From Undibacter mobilis (lineage in GTDB: Bacteria; Pseudomonadota; Alphaproteobacteria; Rhizobiales; Xanthobacteraceae), in assembly GCF_003367195.1 (NCBI RefSeq), contig NZ_QRGO01000002.1:434001-498000 (forward strand): 64,000 bases of DNA, read 5' to 3'. The position numbers and the translations under genes are program-made. The notes below the pieces were generated by a model. That model made no database searches and was not told the origin of the DNA. It saw only the letters and a list, made by a program, of their open reading frames with translations. Within the stretch, counting starts at the first letter, position 1. Each line of letters begins with the position of its first letter. This document shows positions 40,448 to 49,533 of the stretch, one piece after another.

Positions 40448-41125
40448 TCATTCGACGCGAAAGGTTGCATCTTCGGCCAGCCAGGCGCGAACCGGCGTAT
40501 GGCTGCGACCCCGGACTTGCGCCATAAATCCATAATGACGCGCCAGCCGGTCGAGCGCGAGTTGCAGCACCACCTTGGCCGAGCGTGCCGGCCAGCCGCG
40601 GGCGCGTTCGAGATCTTCAAGGCCTTTGAGAAAGCAGCATAGGTCGACCAGCAGGCCGGAAAACTCCGGCCCCACGGCCTCCAGCGCCGCGTTGACGCGC
40701 TGGCGCGCCGCGATAGTGCCATCGGTCGCGGCGGCCGCACCGCCCGAAGGCCCGCGACGGCCCGACGACATCGGGCTCGACCAATCCGCGGTAGTCCGCG
40801 GCATCAATTGCGCCCGCGTGAAATCGACTCGCAGGCGCTCGCCGGCCTGCAACTGATGTGGGGCAATCAGCGCCCGTCCGTCGCGCCCCCGGCGCCGCGC
40901 CAGCCAGGTCAGTGGGCTTTCCGATTCGTCCACGGTGACGCGCCGCATACCAGTCGGCGTATCAATAACACGCTCGCCGAGCTCCATGTGCTGCGCCCGC
41001 AACGGCCCGACACTGGGCCCATTCGCCGCTGCGTCGGCTCGCATTGTGCCGGCCGCTTTATCGGCATCCGGCCTGGATGACTTTGAGGTTCCGTTGATTG
41101 GTGGGTTTGGTGCCGGGTTGGCCAT
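40448..41125 (-). CDS. DUF6456 domain protein
   Basis: A 225-residue protein. The conserved part starts at ESPLTWLARRRGRDGRALI and continues AGERLRVDFTRAQLMPRTT, with a C-terminal helical part (VNAALEAVGPEFSGLLVDL). The second half has features of DNA-binding replication or regulatory proteins, but its role is unknown. AGAGGG lies before the ATG. It is convergent with sufE. Confidence 0.8.
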   Translation of the reverse strand: MANPAPNPPINGTSKSSRPDADKAAGTMRADAAANGPSVGPLRAQHMELGERVIDTPTGMRRVTVDESESPLTWLARRRGRDGRALIAPHQLQAGERLRVDFTRAQLMPRTTADWSSPMSSGRRGPSGGAAAATDGTIAARQRVNAALEAVGPEFSGLLVDLCCFLKGLEDLERARGWPARSAKVVLQLALDRLARHYGFMAQVRGRSHTPVRAWLAEDATFRVE

Positions 41126-41204
41126 GGCGCCCTCTCTAGGATACTTTACCCATACCTGGACGCACCAAATGACGCAAGGATTATCTTCTTATATGCGTGC
41201 AAAC

Positions 41205-41230
41205 AAAAACCCGCGGTGTAGTCCGCGGGT
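41205..41230 (-). terminator. Rho-independent terminator after mucR
   Basis: On the minus strand the stem ACCCGCGG / CCGCGGGT with a 6-base loop is followed by five T. It lies 62 bases downstream of the mucR stop. Confidence 0.8.
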
Positions 41231-41291
41231 CTGTGCACTTTGAATTTTCACTCAGGACCGGTGATCCGGCCGGCCAAAACAAGTGCGCACA

Positions 41292-41711
41292 CTATTTGGT
41301 GCGGCGCCGGCGCTGCTGGCCGAGGCCCATGTCCTTCGCCAGTTGAGAGCGCGCGGCAGCGTAGTTCGGCGCCACCATCGGATAGTCCGGCCCAAGACCC
41401 CACTTCTCGCGATACTGCTCCGGGGTCATGTTGTACTGCGTGCGCAGGTGACGCTTGAGCGACTTGAACTTCTTGCCGTCTTCGAGGCACACGATGTGCT
41501 CGGGCGTGATCGACTTCTTTACCGAAACCGCCGGTTTCAGAGGCTCGGCAGGCGCTTCGCCAGCTTTGCCCGACACACCCGACAACGCGGCATGCACCTG
41601 ATTGATCAGCGCGGGAATATCGGCAGCGGCGACGCTGTTGTTGCTTACATACGCTGAAACAATCGAGGCCGTCAGCTCGATGAAGTTACCGGGATTGCTC
41701 GTTTCGCTCAT
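41292..41711 (-). CDS. mucR: MucR/Ros-family zinc-finger transcriptional regulator
   Basis: A 139-residue regulator. The C-terminal Ros-type zinc finger is [18 protein letters not shown], followed by [19 protein letters not shown]. MucR proteins are H-NS-like, bind AT-rich DNA and repress many genes, including their own. The 100 bases upstream are AT-rich, which fits autoregulation. The start ATG 41711 is chosen where the family begins; an upstream in-frame start at 41750 is less likely. Confidence 0.93.
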   Translation of the reverse strand: MSETSNPGNFIELTASIVSAYVSNNSVAAADIPALINQVHAALSGVSGKAGEAPAEPLKPAVSVKKSITPEHIVCLEDGKKFKSLKRHLRTQYNMTPEQYREKWGLGPDYPMVAPNYAAARSQLAKDMGLGQQRRRRTK

Positions 41712-42047
41712 GGTCGATGTCTCACCCCCGCGCGTGGCGCTCGCCGCCACTCCACTCGCCGCTTATCCCTAAACAAGCCGGCAACAGACATAACGAGAGT
41801 GTTTCGGACCCCCGTCCCTCGGATCGCACCCATTTCGGGCTATTTTTTGTATATTTAGTATCTACTAGCTGGCCCCAAGCATTGCAAGTCGATCAGCCCG
41901 ACCAGCTAATAGAACCAAGTCTTCGCCGCGATGTTATTGAATATATGCAGGATTATTACCTCCCGCAGCGGCGGAACGGAGAGACGCGGCCCTTATTCCG
42001 TCCACAACCTATAGAAGAAATAAGTTCACGGAGCAGCCGGACCGCGA
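41712..42047. other. 336-base mucR upstream region
   Basis: No convincing gene. An AT-rich patch with TTTTTTGTATATTTAGTATC at about 41844-41863 and other T-A steps would suit MucR self-binding. A plus-strand reading frame crosses it, but it has no ribosome site or recognisable protein pattern. Confidence 0.5.
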
Positions 42048-43079
42048 TCAGGCGGTCCGCTCAAGATGGGCGCGCAATTCGTTGATCGAGGCAAAGCGCA
42101 AGGTGCCTTGCGGCAATTCGGCCTCGATCGAGCCGTCGACATAGAGCGTATAGCCCATGCCATCGACCACCCCCGATTTGAGGATCGGCACCGTGCGAGG
42201 CTCTTCGATCGGCGGTTCGCGATCGATATCCGGCTCCTCCAGTGGGGCCGAAGTTATCTCCGCCGGCTTTGCGGATTCTGATTCAACTGGCCACATCGCG
42301 TCGAAATAGCTGCGCTCCGCTTTTTCGGCCGAAGGCGCTAGCGCCCGCGGCGCGCGGGTCACAGCCACCTTCCCGAACAGCTCAGACTCGTCAGCCCTAT
42401 CTGCGCCTTCAGACACCCGAACCGTTTCATCTGCCTTTGCGGCGTCATCCCACTCTTCGGCTTCAGCCTTCTCCCACTCCGTGCTTTCTGTCTTCTGCGC
42501 CACTTCGGGGACATCGCGGGGGGCTGCAGCGGCGGTCTTTGTGGGCGTCTCGTCCCGATCGAATGCGGGCTCTTCGTCCGGATTGGGCAGCGTCGGCGCT
42601 CCGAAAAGCTCTTCCTCCGGTCGCGGCGATGACGCCTGCGTAACCATCGGCGACGTTACCGGGGCGCGTATCGGCCTGCGCATTGTGAACGCCGGCGGCA
42701 GTTCATCCGGTGCCTCGTGTGCCAAGGGCTGGCTGGCCTCGCGCGGCATGGTGTCAGCCGGGGGCGCGACTTTTGGCTTCGGCGGAAACGGCACCCGAGC
42801 CGCGGCAGTTGCTGGCACAGGACGTGTCGGCACCTGGGCGTCTGTCTCGGGGGGGCGCGCGTTCCGCGTGCCAGACCGGCCAGACACGTCGGCCAGATGC
42901 TGCAGTTCGCGCACCACAACGCCGAGCGCGAGCACGATCAGGCCGCCGACCATGGCGACGGTGCCGGCAATAATCAGCGTATTCCCGAAACTGAATTCAC
43001 TGATCGGAACGCCGAAGCCGATCAAGGCCGCGCCCGCCGCGACAACGAGGGCACCTGCAACGTAAAGCAGAATCGACAT
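42048..43079 (-). CDS. Membrane protein with long acidic/Pro-rich tail
   Basis: A 343-residue protein with two N-terminal membrane helices (about residues 4-24 and 32-57). A low-complexity Pro/Glu/Ala region follows (70-280). A short conserved-looking C-terminal piece ends it (GVVDGMGYTLYVDGSIEAEL then ASINELRAHLE). The function is unknown; the tail piece may be a protein-interaction element. Confidence 0.75.
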   Translation of the reverse strand: MSILLYVAGALVVAAGAALIGFGVPISEFSFGNTLIIAGTVAMVGGLIVLALGVVVRELQHLADVSGRSGTRNARPPETDAQVPTRPVPATAAARVPFPPKPKVAPPADTMPREASQPLAHEAPDELPPAFTMRRPIRAPVTSPMVTQASSPRPEEELFGAPTLPNPDEEPAFDRDETPTKTAAAAPRDVPEVAQKTESTEWEKAEAEEWDDAAKADETVRVSEGADRADESELFGKVAVTRAPRALAPSAEKAERSYFDAMWPVESESAKPAEITSAPLEEPDIDREPPIEEPRTVPILKSGVVDGMGYTLYVDGSIEAELPQGTLRFASINELRAHLERTA

Positions 43080-43420
43080 GGCCGGCTGCGATCCTCGAAA
43101 AACGCGGCCCTCCGATGAGCGACCGCTTCAATTCTAGCTAAACTATTCAACTGATGAGGAATTCTGACCTTTTTAGCGGGCAACGGCAAGATCGAATGTT
43201 AAAATAATCCTGTTCTCCCAAGCTCGCTCATGGCCGCCCCTGCTAACCGTCATGCCCGCTTCATGACCCGTCTGCACAAATGATCGAACCGCAGGCGTTG
43301 CCCCGGACCGCGACCCGGCCTAATTAACCCCATTGAGGAACTCGAACGGGACAAACCGGTTGCCACCCTGGAACCGGCTAAAAATTCCGCGTTCAAACGT
43401 CGTGGACCGAGGAGGATTTG
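43080..43420. other. 341-base region upstream of sodB
   Basis: No gene seen. Features are an AT-rich patch near 43130-43215 (probable promoter of the membrane protein on the minus strand) and the inverted repeat CCGGTT-GCCACCCT-GGAACCGG just ahead of sodB (about 43357-43378), a candidate regulator site. GAGGAGG lies 7 bases before the sodB ATG. Confidence 0.5.
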
Positions 43421-44023
43421 ATGTCATTCACGCTGCCCGAACTGCCCTATTCCTACGATGCGCTGGCGCCTTACATGTCGCGCGAAACGCTCGAATATCA
43501 CCACGACAAGCACCACAAGGCCTATGTCGATAACGGCAACAAGCTGCTCGAGGGCTCGGGCCTTGAGGGCAAGTCGCTCGAAGACGTCGTGAAAGGTTCG
43601 CACGGCAAGAATGCCGGCCTCTTCAACAATGCCGGCCAGCACTACAACCACATCCATTTCTGGAAGTGGATGAAGCCGAACGGCGGCGGCGACAAGCTTC
43701 CCGGCAAACTGAAAGCCGCGATCGACAGCGACCTTGGTGGTCTCGAGAAGATGAAGGCCGATTTCGCCCAGGCCGGCGCCACCCAGTTCGGTTCGGGCTG
43801 GGCCTGGATCGAGGTTAAAGGCGGCAAGCTCGCCATCTCGAAGACCCCGAACGGCGAAAACCCGCTGGTCAATGGCGCGTCGCCGATCCTCGGCTGCGAC
43901 GTGTGGGAACACTCCTACTACATCGACTATCGCAACCGTCGTCCCGACTATCTCAAGGCGTTCCTCGACCACCTCGTGAACTGGGAATACGTCGAAGAAA
44001 TGTACACCGCCGCCACCAAGTAA
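43421..44023 (+). CDS. sodB: Superoxide dismutase [Fe]
   Basis: A 200-residue Fe-type superoxide dismutase. Metal ligands are His27 (EYHHDKHH), His77 (HYNHIHFW), Asp160 and His164 (GCDVWEHSYY). Gln73 in NNAGQHYNH is at the place typical of Fe enzymes. It converts superoxide to hydrogen peroxide and oxygen in the cytoplasm. The gene is single, with a strong ribosome site in front and a terminator behind. Confidence 0.96.
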   Translation: MSFTLPELPYSYDALAPYMSRETLEYHHDKHHKAYVDNGNKLLEGSGLEGKSLEDVVKGSHGKNAGLFNNAGQHYNHIHFWKWMKPNGGGDKLPGKLKAAIDSDLGGLEKMKADFAQAGATQFGSGWAWIEVKGGKLAISKTPNGENPLVNGASPILGCDVWEHSYYIDYRNRRPDYLKAFLDHLVNWEYVEEMYTAATK

Positions 44024-44043
44024 GGCGCGGCGAATGACACAAG

Positions 44044-44072
44044 GGGCGGCGCAACACAGGCGCCGCCCTTTT
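44044..44072 (+). terminator. Rho-independent terminator after sodB
   Basis: The stem GGGCGGCGC / GCGCCGCCC with a 7-base loop is followed by TTTT, 20 bases after the sodB stop. Confidence 0.88.
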
Positions 44073-44089
44073 CCTTTGGGTGCAGACTT

Positions 44090-45340
44090 ATGAGCAGCAA
44101 CAGTGTTGAAGTGGCCGTCATTGGTGGCGGCGCCGCCGGCATCGCCGCCGCGCGCAAACTCACCAAGCACGGGATCGATTGCCTGATCGTGGAAGCGCGC
44201 GACCGCCTTGGCGGGCGCGCATACACCTTGTTGAGCCATCCTGCAGGCCATGCCCTCGACATGGGTTGCGGCTGGTTGCATTCCGCTGACCGCAATCCCT
44301 GGACTGCCATTGCCACGGCTCAAGGTCGCGCCTTCAACAAGGCACCACCGCCGTGGGACCGGCCGATGATGACGCATGTCGTGCCTCTCGCCGTGCAAGA
44401 GGACTACGCACGCGCAATGAACGCCCTGTTCGGGCGCATGGCGGAAGCCGCCAATGCCGGACACGACGCCGCGGCCTCCGAATTTCTCGAACCCGGCAAT
44501 AAATGGAACGGCACGCTCAACGCCGTTGCGACCTTCATCTCGGGCGTCGAGCTCGAGCACATGTCGGCGGTCGACTTCGATCGCTACGGCGAAAGCGACA
44601 GTGAAGTGGACTGGCGGCTATTCGATGGCTACGGCACCCTCATTGCGTCGCACGGCCATGGAATTCCCGTTGCGCTCGATTGCGAGGTCACGCGCATCGA
44701 CCATCGCGGCAAGCGGCTGCGCATCGAAACCAAGAAAGGCGTCATCGAAGCAGACCAAGCAATCGTCACGTTGCCGACCAGCATTCTTGGCGAACGCGCC
44801 GACCTGTTCCTGCCCGCTCTGCCCGACAAGACCGCCATCGCGCGGCGCCTTCCGCTCGGGCTCGACGACAAACTGTTCCTCGCGCTTGAAGGTGCTGAGG
44901 AGTTCGGCAGCGACAGCCGGGTACTCGGCCGCCTCGATACCAGTGCGACAGCAAGCTACCAATTCCGCCCCTTCGACCGGCCGATGATCGAAGCCTATTT
45001 CGGCGGCGCTTGCGCCCGCGAACTCGAAGCCGGTGGCGAGGCAGCCTTCTTCGACTTCGCCGTGACGGAATTGACCGGCCTGTTCGGCTCGGCCTTTGCG
45101 CGCCGCCTCAAGCCGATCGGCATCCATTTGTGGGGCGCAGATCCTTTCGCCGGCGGCGCCTATTCCTACGCCGTGCCCGGCGCTGCCGATCAGCGCGCCG
45201 CGCTCGCCGCTCCGGTCGACAACCGGCTGTTCTTTGCCGGCGAGGCCTGTTCACGATTCGATTTTTCGACCGCCCACGGCGCCTATGTCACGGGCCACGA
45301 GGCCGCCGAACGCATTCTCGCTGCGCGCCGCAAATCGTGA
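44090..45340 (+). CDS. FAD-dependent amine oxidase family protein
   Basis: A 416-residue flavoprotein. The N-terminal dinucleotide fold is VAVIGGGAAGIAAARKL, followed by IVEARDRLGGRAYTL, the signature of the monoamine oxidase/phytoene desaturase superfamily. The C-terminal FAD contact is NRLFFAGEACSRFDFSTAHGA-like (residues about 370-400). It oxidises an amine or a similar substrate; which one is not visible. It may be co-transcribed with the dehalogenase gene downstream. Confidence 0.88.
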   Translation: MSSNSVEVAVIGGGAAGIAAARKLTKHGIDCLIVEARDRLGGRAYTLLSHPAGHALDMGCGWLHSADRNPWTAIATAQGRAFNKAPPPWDRPMMTHVVPLAVQEDYARAMNALFGRMAEAANAGHDAAASEFLEPGNKWNGTLNAVATFISGVELEHMSAVDFDRYGESDSEVDWRLFDGYGTLIASHGHGIPVALDCEVTRIDHRGKRLRIETKKGVIEADQAIVTLPTSILGERADLFLPALPDKTAIARRLPLGLDDKLFLALEGAEEFGSDSRVLGRLDTSATASYQFRPFDRPMIEAYFGGACARELEAGGEAAFFDFAVTELTGLFGSAFARRLKPIGIHLWGADPFAGGAYSYAVPGAADQRAALAAPVDNRLFFAGEACSRFDFSTAHGAYVTGHEAAERILAARRKS

Positions 45341-45397
45341 TTTTGCCTGGCGCGTCGGGTATGGTTTGCACGATCGCGCAGCAAACGGAGGTGGACG

Positions 45398-46057
45398 ATG
45401 CCGGGCCTTTTCATCTTCGATGCCTATGGCACGTTGTTCGACGTCCATGCCTGTATCGCGCGCTTTGAAAAAGAAGCAGGTCCCGACATCGCGCGTCTGT
45501 CCGACATCTGGCGCACCAAGCAGCTCGAATACACCTGGACGCTAACGCTCGCCGGCCACTACACCGAGTTCTGGATGCTGACCGAGCGAGCGCTCGACTA
45601 TGCACTGGCGCGCGTGCCGAATGTGCCCAAGGCGCTGAAGCCGCGGCTGATGGACTCCTACTTCCAGCTCGACGCTTTTCCCGATGCGCGGCTTGCGCTG
45701 CAGGCACTCAAGGCCGCCGGTCACAAGACCGGCATTCTCTCGAACGGCTCGCCGAAGATGCTCGACGGCGCGGTCGACGGCGCGAAGCTGGGCGGCGAAC
45801 TCGATGCCGTGCTGTCGGTCGATGCTCTCAAGATGTTCAAGCCGCGTCCCGAGGTCTATGGCCTAGTGACCGACCACTTTCGGTGCAAGCCAGGCGACGT
45901 CACCTTCGTATCCTCGAATCGCTGGGACGTGATGGCCGGTGTGTCGGTTGGATTCCGCGGCTTGTGGATCAACCGCACGCGCATGCCGGACGAGTATCCC
46001 GACTTTCCGCCGCAGAAGATTTTAAGCAGTCTCTCGGATTTGGCGGCGCTGACCTGA
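45398..46057 (+). CDS. Haloacid dehalogenase type II (HAD superfamily)
   Basis: A 219-residue L-2-haloacid dehalogenase-like enzyme. The nucleophile is Asp8 in FDAYGTLFDV, motif II is GILSNGSPKML, motif III has the Lys in MFKPRPEVYGL, and motif IV is FVSSNRWDVMAG. The SSNxWD motif is typical of type II dehalogenases rather than phosphatases. It would cleave the carbon-halogen bond of short 2-haloacids. It starts 57 bases after the amine oxidase gene. Confidence 0.92.
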   Translation: MPGLFIFDAYGTLFDVHACIARFEKEAGPDIARLSDIWRTKQLEYTWTLTLAGHYTEFWMLTERALDYALARVPNVPKALKPRLMDSYFQLDAFPDARLALQALKAAGHKTGILSNGSPKMLDGAVDGAKLGGELDAVLSVDALKMFKPRPEVYGLVTDHFRCKPGDVTFVSSNRWDVMAGVSVGFRGLWINRTRMPDEYPDFPPQKILSSLSDLAALT

Positions 46058-46144
46058 GAACTATTTGCCCCGCGAGGGCTGGCGCAAACAATTCCATGCT
46101 CCTATATCCGCTATCGTCCCCTTCCCTCCGCGCGCGACTCATTC

Positions 46145-47098
46145 ATGCCGTCGATCATTTCCATCACTAATCTGTCCAAGACTTATGCGTCGGGCTTCAC
46201 CGCGCTCAAGACCATCAATCTCGACATCGAACGCGGCGAAATCTTTGCGCTGCTCGGCCCGAACGGCGCCGGCAAGACGACTCTGATCGGGATCATCTGC
46301 GGCATCCTCAATGCCTCGACCGGCACGGTGACCGTCGGCGGCCATGACATCGTTAAGGATTTTCGCGCCGCGCGCGCCATGATCGGGCTGGTGCCGCAGG
46401 AGCTCACCACCGATGCCTTCGAATCGGTCTGGGACACGGTGAGCTTCACCCGCGGCCTGTTCGGCAAACCGGCCAATCCCGCCCATATCGAGAAAGTCCT
46501 CAAGGATCTGTCGCTGTGGGACAAGAAGGACGACAAGATCCGCACCCTGTCGGGTGGCATGAAGCGCCGCGTGCTGATCGCCAAGGCGCTGTCGCATGAG
46601 CCGCAGGTCTTGTTCCTCGACGAACCGACCGCGGGCGTCGATGTCGAATTGCGCAAGGACATGTGGCAGGTAGTCCGCGATCTGCGCGCCTCCGGCGTCA
46701 CCATCATCCTGACCACGCATTACATCGAAGAAGCTGAGGATATGGCCGATCGCATCGGCGTGATCAGCAAAGGCGAGATCATCCTGGTCGAGCGCAAGGC
46801 AGAGCTGATGCGCAAGCTCGGCAAGAAGCAGCTCGTGCTGCATCTGCAGAAGCCGCTCGCCGCCATTCCTGCCGATCTTGCCGGCGATCGCAATCTAGTG
46901 CTCGGCAATGACGGCAAGGATCTGATCTTCACCTATGACACCCAGGGCGAGCGCACGGGCGTCACCGGCCTGCTCGCCGACCTCAACCGGCTCGACATCC
47001 GGCTGCGCGATTTGCAGACAACGCAGAGTTCGCTCGAAGAGATTTTCATCGACCTGGTAAAGCAAAGCGAGAGCGCCGCCGCGGGAGCCCGGTCATGA
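46145..47098 (+). CDS. ABC-2 type exporter, ATP-binding protein
   Basis: A 317-residue ATPase. Walker A is [10 protein letters not shown], the Q loop is GLVPQE, the ABC signature is LSGGMKRRV, Walker B is [10 protein letters not shown], and the switch His is TTHYIEE. A C-terminal regulatory extension follows. It powers the permease encoded immediately downstream, whose gene overlaps by 4 bases. The substrate may be a polysaccharide, lipid or drug (NodI/DrrA-like group). Confidence 0.93.
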   Translation: MPSIISITNLSKTYASGFTALKTINLDIERGEIFALLGPNGAGKTTLIGIICGILNASTGTVTVGGHDIVKDFRAARAMIGLVPQELTTDAFESVWDTVSFTRGLFGKPANPAHIEKVLKDLSLWDKKDDKIRTLSGGMKRRVLIAKALSHEPQVLFLDEPTAGVDVELRKDMWQVVRDLRASGVTIILTTHYIEEAEDMADRIGVISKGEIILVERKAELMRKLGKKQLVLHLQKPLAAIPADLAGDRNLVLGNDGKDLIFTYDTQGERTGVTGLLADLNRLDIRLRDLQTTQSSLEEIFIDLVKQSESAAAGARS

Positions 47099-47856
47099 AC
47101 GTCCACGCGATTCTGGCGATCTACAAATTCGAGATGGCACGCACCTTCCGTACCGTCTGGCAGAGCATCGTCTCGCCGGTCATTTCGACCTCGCTCTATT
47201 TCGTGGTGTTCGGCGCCGCCATCGGCTCGCGCATCACCGAGATCGAGGGCGTCGCCTATGGCGCCTTCATCGTGCCCGGCCTCATCATGCTGACGCTCCT
47301 CACGCAAAGCACGATGAACGCCTCGTTCGGCATCTACTTCCCCCGCTTCACCGGGACGATCTACGAAATTCTGTCGGCGCCGGTGTCGGCCTTCGAGATT
47401 GCCTGCGGCTATGTCGGCGCGGCGGCGACCAAGTCGATCATTCTCGGCCTCATCATTCTCGCCACGTCCTGGCTGTTCGTGCCGATCCAGATCGCGCATC
47501 CGCTATGGATGATCGGCTTCCTGGTGCTCACCGCCGTCACCTTCAGCCTGCTCGGCTTCATTATCGGTATCTGGGCGGACGGCTTCGAACAGCTCCAGAT
47601 CGTGCCCATGCTCATCATCATGCCGCTGACCTTCCTCGGCGGTACGTTCTATTCGACGCATGTACTGCCGCCGCTCTGGCAGAAGATCGCGCTGCTGAAC
47701 CCCGTGGTCTATCTCGTCAGCGGCTTCCGCTGGAGCTTCTTTGAAGTCGCCGATGTCAGTCCGGCAATCAGCCTCGGCATGACGCTGGTATTTCTCGTCG
47801 CCTGTCTTGCGATCATCTGGTGGATATTCAGAACCGGATACCGACTGAAGAAGTAG
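47095..47856 (+). CDS. ABC-2 type exporter, permease protein
   Basis: A 253-residue membrane protein with six helices and the ABC-2 family pattern ([50 protein letters not shown]). It is coupled to the ATPase gene by ATGA, so the two form a complete exporter (DrrB/NodJ-like). Its substrate is unknown. Confidence 0.92.
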   Translation: MNVHAILAIYKFEMARTFRTVWQSIVSPVISTSLYFVVFGAAIGSRITEIEGVAYGAFIVPGLIMLTLLTQSTMNASFGIYFPRFTGTIYEILSAPVSAFEIACGYVGAAATKSIILGLIILATSWLFVPIQIAHPLWMIGFLVLTAVTFSLLGFIIGIWADGFEQLQIVPMLIIMPLTFLGGTFYSTHVLPPLWQKIALLNPVVYLVSGFRWSFFEVADVSPAISLGMTLVFLVACLAIIWWIFRTGYRLKK

Positions 47857-47994
47857 CCGCACCGGAAATTTCGCCTGTTCCACGACCAAGGTCGGATGGA
47901 ACTCTAGCCTTTCCCCGGCATTGAACGTCCTGGATTGTGGCCTCAGGCGCCCCCTGCCGGGACCGCGCGCCTCCACATTGGGAGAGAGTGTTTC

Positions 47995-49533
47995 GTGAAT
48001 CGTCGGCAATTTCTGGCGACAACAGCCATCGTTTCGGCGGCGGCCGCCCTGCCCTTGCGTCATGTTGCGAGCGGCGCGCCGCAGCCCTCGGCTGCGGCGC
48101 CGCCGAAACGCGGGCCGGTGCCGTTCGATCCTTCGAGCGTGCGGCAGATGGCCAAGGATCTGGCGCAAAAGCCATTTACCGCGCAGGACCAGAACATTCC
48201 GGCGGGGCTCAAGGACATCGGCTATGACGGCTATCGCAAGATCCGCTTCGCTCCAGACCGCGCCCTGTGGCGCAATGAGGGCTTGCCGTTCCAACTGCAG
48301 ATGTTCCACCGCGGTTTCATGTACAGCGGGCGCGTCGATCTCCACGAAGTCGTCGACGGCAAAGCCAGTGCCATCGTCTATGCGCCGGACCTGTTTACCT
48401 TTGAAGACGTGAAGCCGCCGGATCCCGGCTCCGATCTCGGCTTTGCAGGCTTCCGGATTCACGCGCCGATCAACCGGCCGGACTATTACGACGAAGTCAG
48501 CGTTTTCCTCGGCGCCAGCTACTTCCGCGCTGTCGCCAAGGGCGAGACCTATGGCCTGTCGGCACGCGGGCTCGCCATCAACACGGCCGATCCGAAGGGT
48601 GAGGAATTCCCTGCCTTCCGTTCCTTCTGGATCGAAAAGCCGCAGAAGCATGCGACCTCGATCGTGGTGCATGCCCTGCTCGATTCGAAAAGCGCGGCTG
48701 CGGCTTATCGCTTCACCATCAGGCCCGGCGAGGCGACGATCTACGACGTGGAAATGGCGGTCTATCCGCGCGTCGATATCGCCGAGCCCGGCATTGCGCC
48801 GATGACGAGCATGTTCTTCTTCGGTCCTAACGACCGCGACGGCGTCGACGACTTCCGCCCGGCCGTACACGATTCCGACGGCCTCGCCATCCTCAACGGC
48901 CGTGGCGAGCAGCTGTGGCGGGTCCTCACCAATCCGATCGATCTGCAGATCTCGAGTTTCTTCGACACCAATCCGCGCAACTTCGGACTGATCCAGCGCC
49001 AGCGCGACTTTGCCGCCTATCAAGACCTGGAGTCGCATTTCCAAACGCGGCCGAGCCTGCGGGTCGAGCCGATCGGTGACTGGAGCAGCGGCGAGGTGCG
49101 GCTGATCGAAATCCCGACGCGCGAGGAAGTGCACGACAACATCGTCGCCTTCTGGCGGCCGAAAGATCCACTGAAAGCCAAGGGCGAATACAACTTCACC
49201 TACCGTCTGCACTGGGGCGAAGGAAAGCCCGGCGCCGGGCTCGCGCGCTTCGTCAAGACAGCAACAGGTGCCGCCGGCAGCGGCCGGCTATTCGTGCTCG
49301 ATATCGCCGGCGACAAGCTCAAGGACATCAAGCCCGACGCGGTGCGCGGCAACGTCAGCGCCAATTTCGGCAAAATCAGCAATGTCGTGAGCCAGCCGAA
49401 CAAGGAGACCGGCGGCTGGCGACTGTCGTTCAACCTCGACCCTGAAAAGGCCCCGGTGGTGGAATTGCGTGCCAGCCTGTTCGATGGCGACACGCCGCTG
49501 TCCGAAATCTGGGTTTATCGATGGACGCCGTGA
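47995..49533 (+). CDS. opgG: Periplasmic glucan biosynthesis protein OpgG/OpgD-type
   Basis: A 512-residue protein of the MdoG/MdoD family, exported by the Tat route. The N-terminus NRRQFLATTAIVSAAAALP contains the twin Arg and an SAAAALP c-region. Conserved parts are DIGYDGYRKIRFAPDRALW and the MFFFGPNDRDGVDDFRPAVHDSDG block. It helps make osmoregulated periplasmic glucans together with OpgH. The start is GTG 47995 with GGGAGAG about 9 bases upstream. A Tat signal is more typical of OpgD, so the exact paralogue is open. Confidence 0.9.
   Translation: MNRRQFLATTAIVSAAAALPLRHVASGAPQPSAAAPPKRGPVPFDPSSVRQMAKDLAQKPFTAQDQNIPAGLKDIGYDGYRKIRFAPDRALWRNEGLPFQLQMFHRGFMYSGRVDLHEVVDGKASAIVYAPDLFTFEDVKPPDPGSDLGFAGFRIHAPINRPDYYDEVSVFLGASYFRAVAKGETYGLSARGLAINTADPKGEEFPAFRSFWIEKPQKHATSIVVHALLDSKSAAAAYRFTIRPGEATIYDVEMAVYPRVDIAEPGIAPMTSMFFFGPNDRDGVDDFRPAVHDSDGLAILNGRGEQLWRVLTNPIDLQISSFFDTNPRNFGLIQRQRDFAAYQDLESHFQTRPSLRVEPIGDWSSGEVRLIEIPTREEVHDNIVAFWRPKDPLKAKGEYNFTYRLHWGEGKPGAGLARFVKTATGAAGSGRLFVLDIAGDKLKDIKPDAVRGNVSANFGKISNVVSQPNKETGGWRLSFNLDPEKAPVVELRASLFDGDTPLSEIWVYRWTP

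Noticed and set aside
41717..42085. Plus-strand frame across the mucR promoter region
   Set aside because: No ribosome site, no conserved pattern, and it overlaps the ends of two good minus-strand genes.
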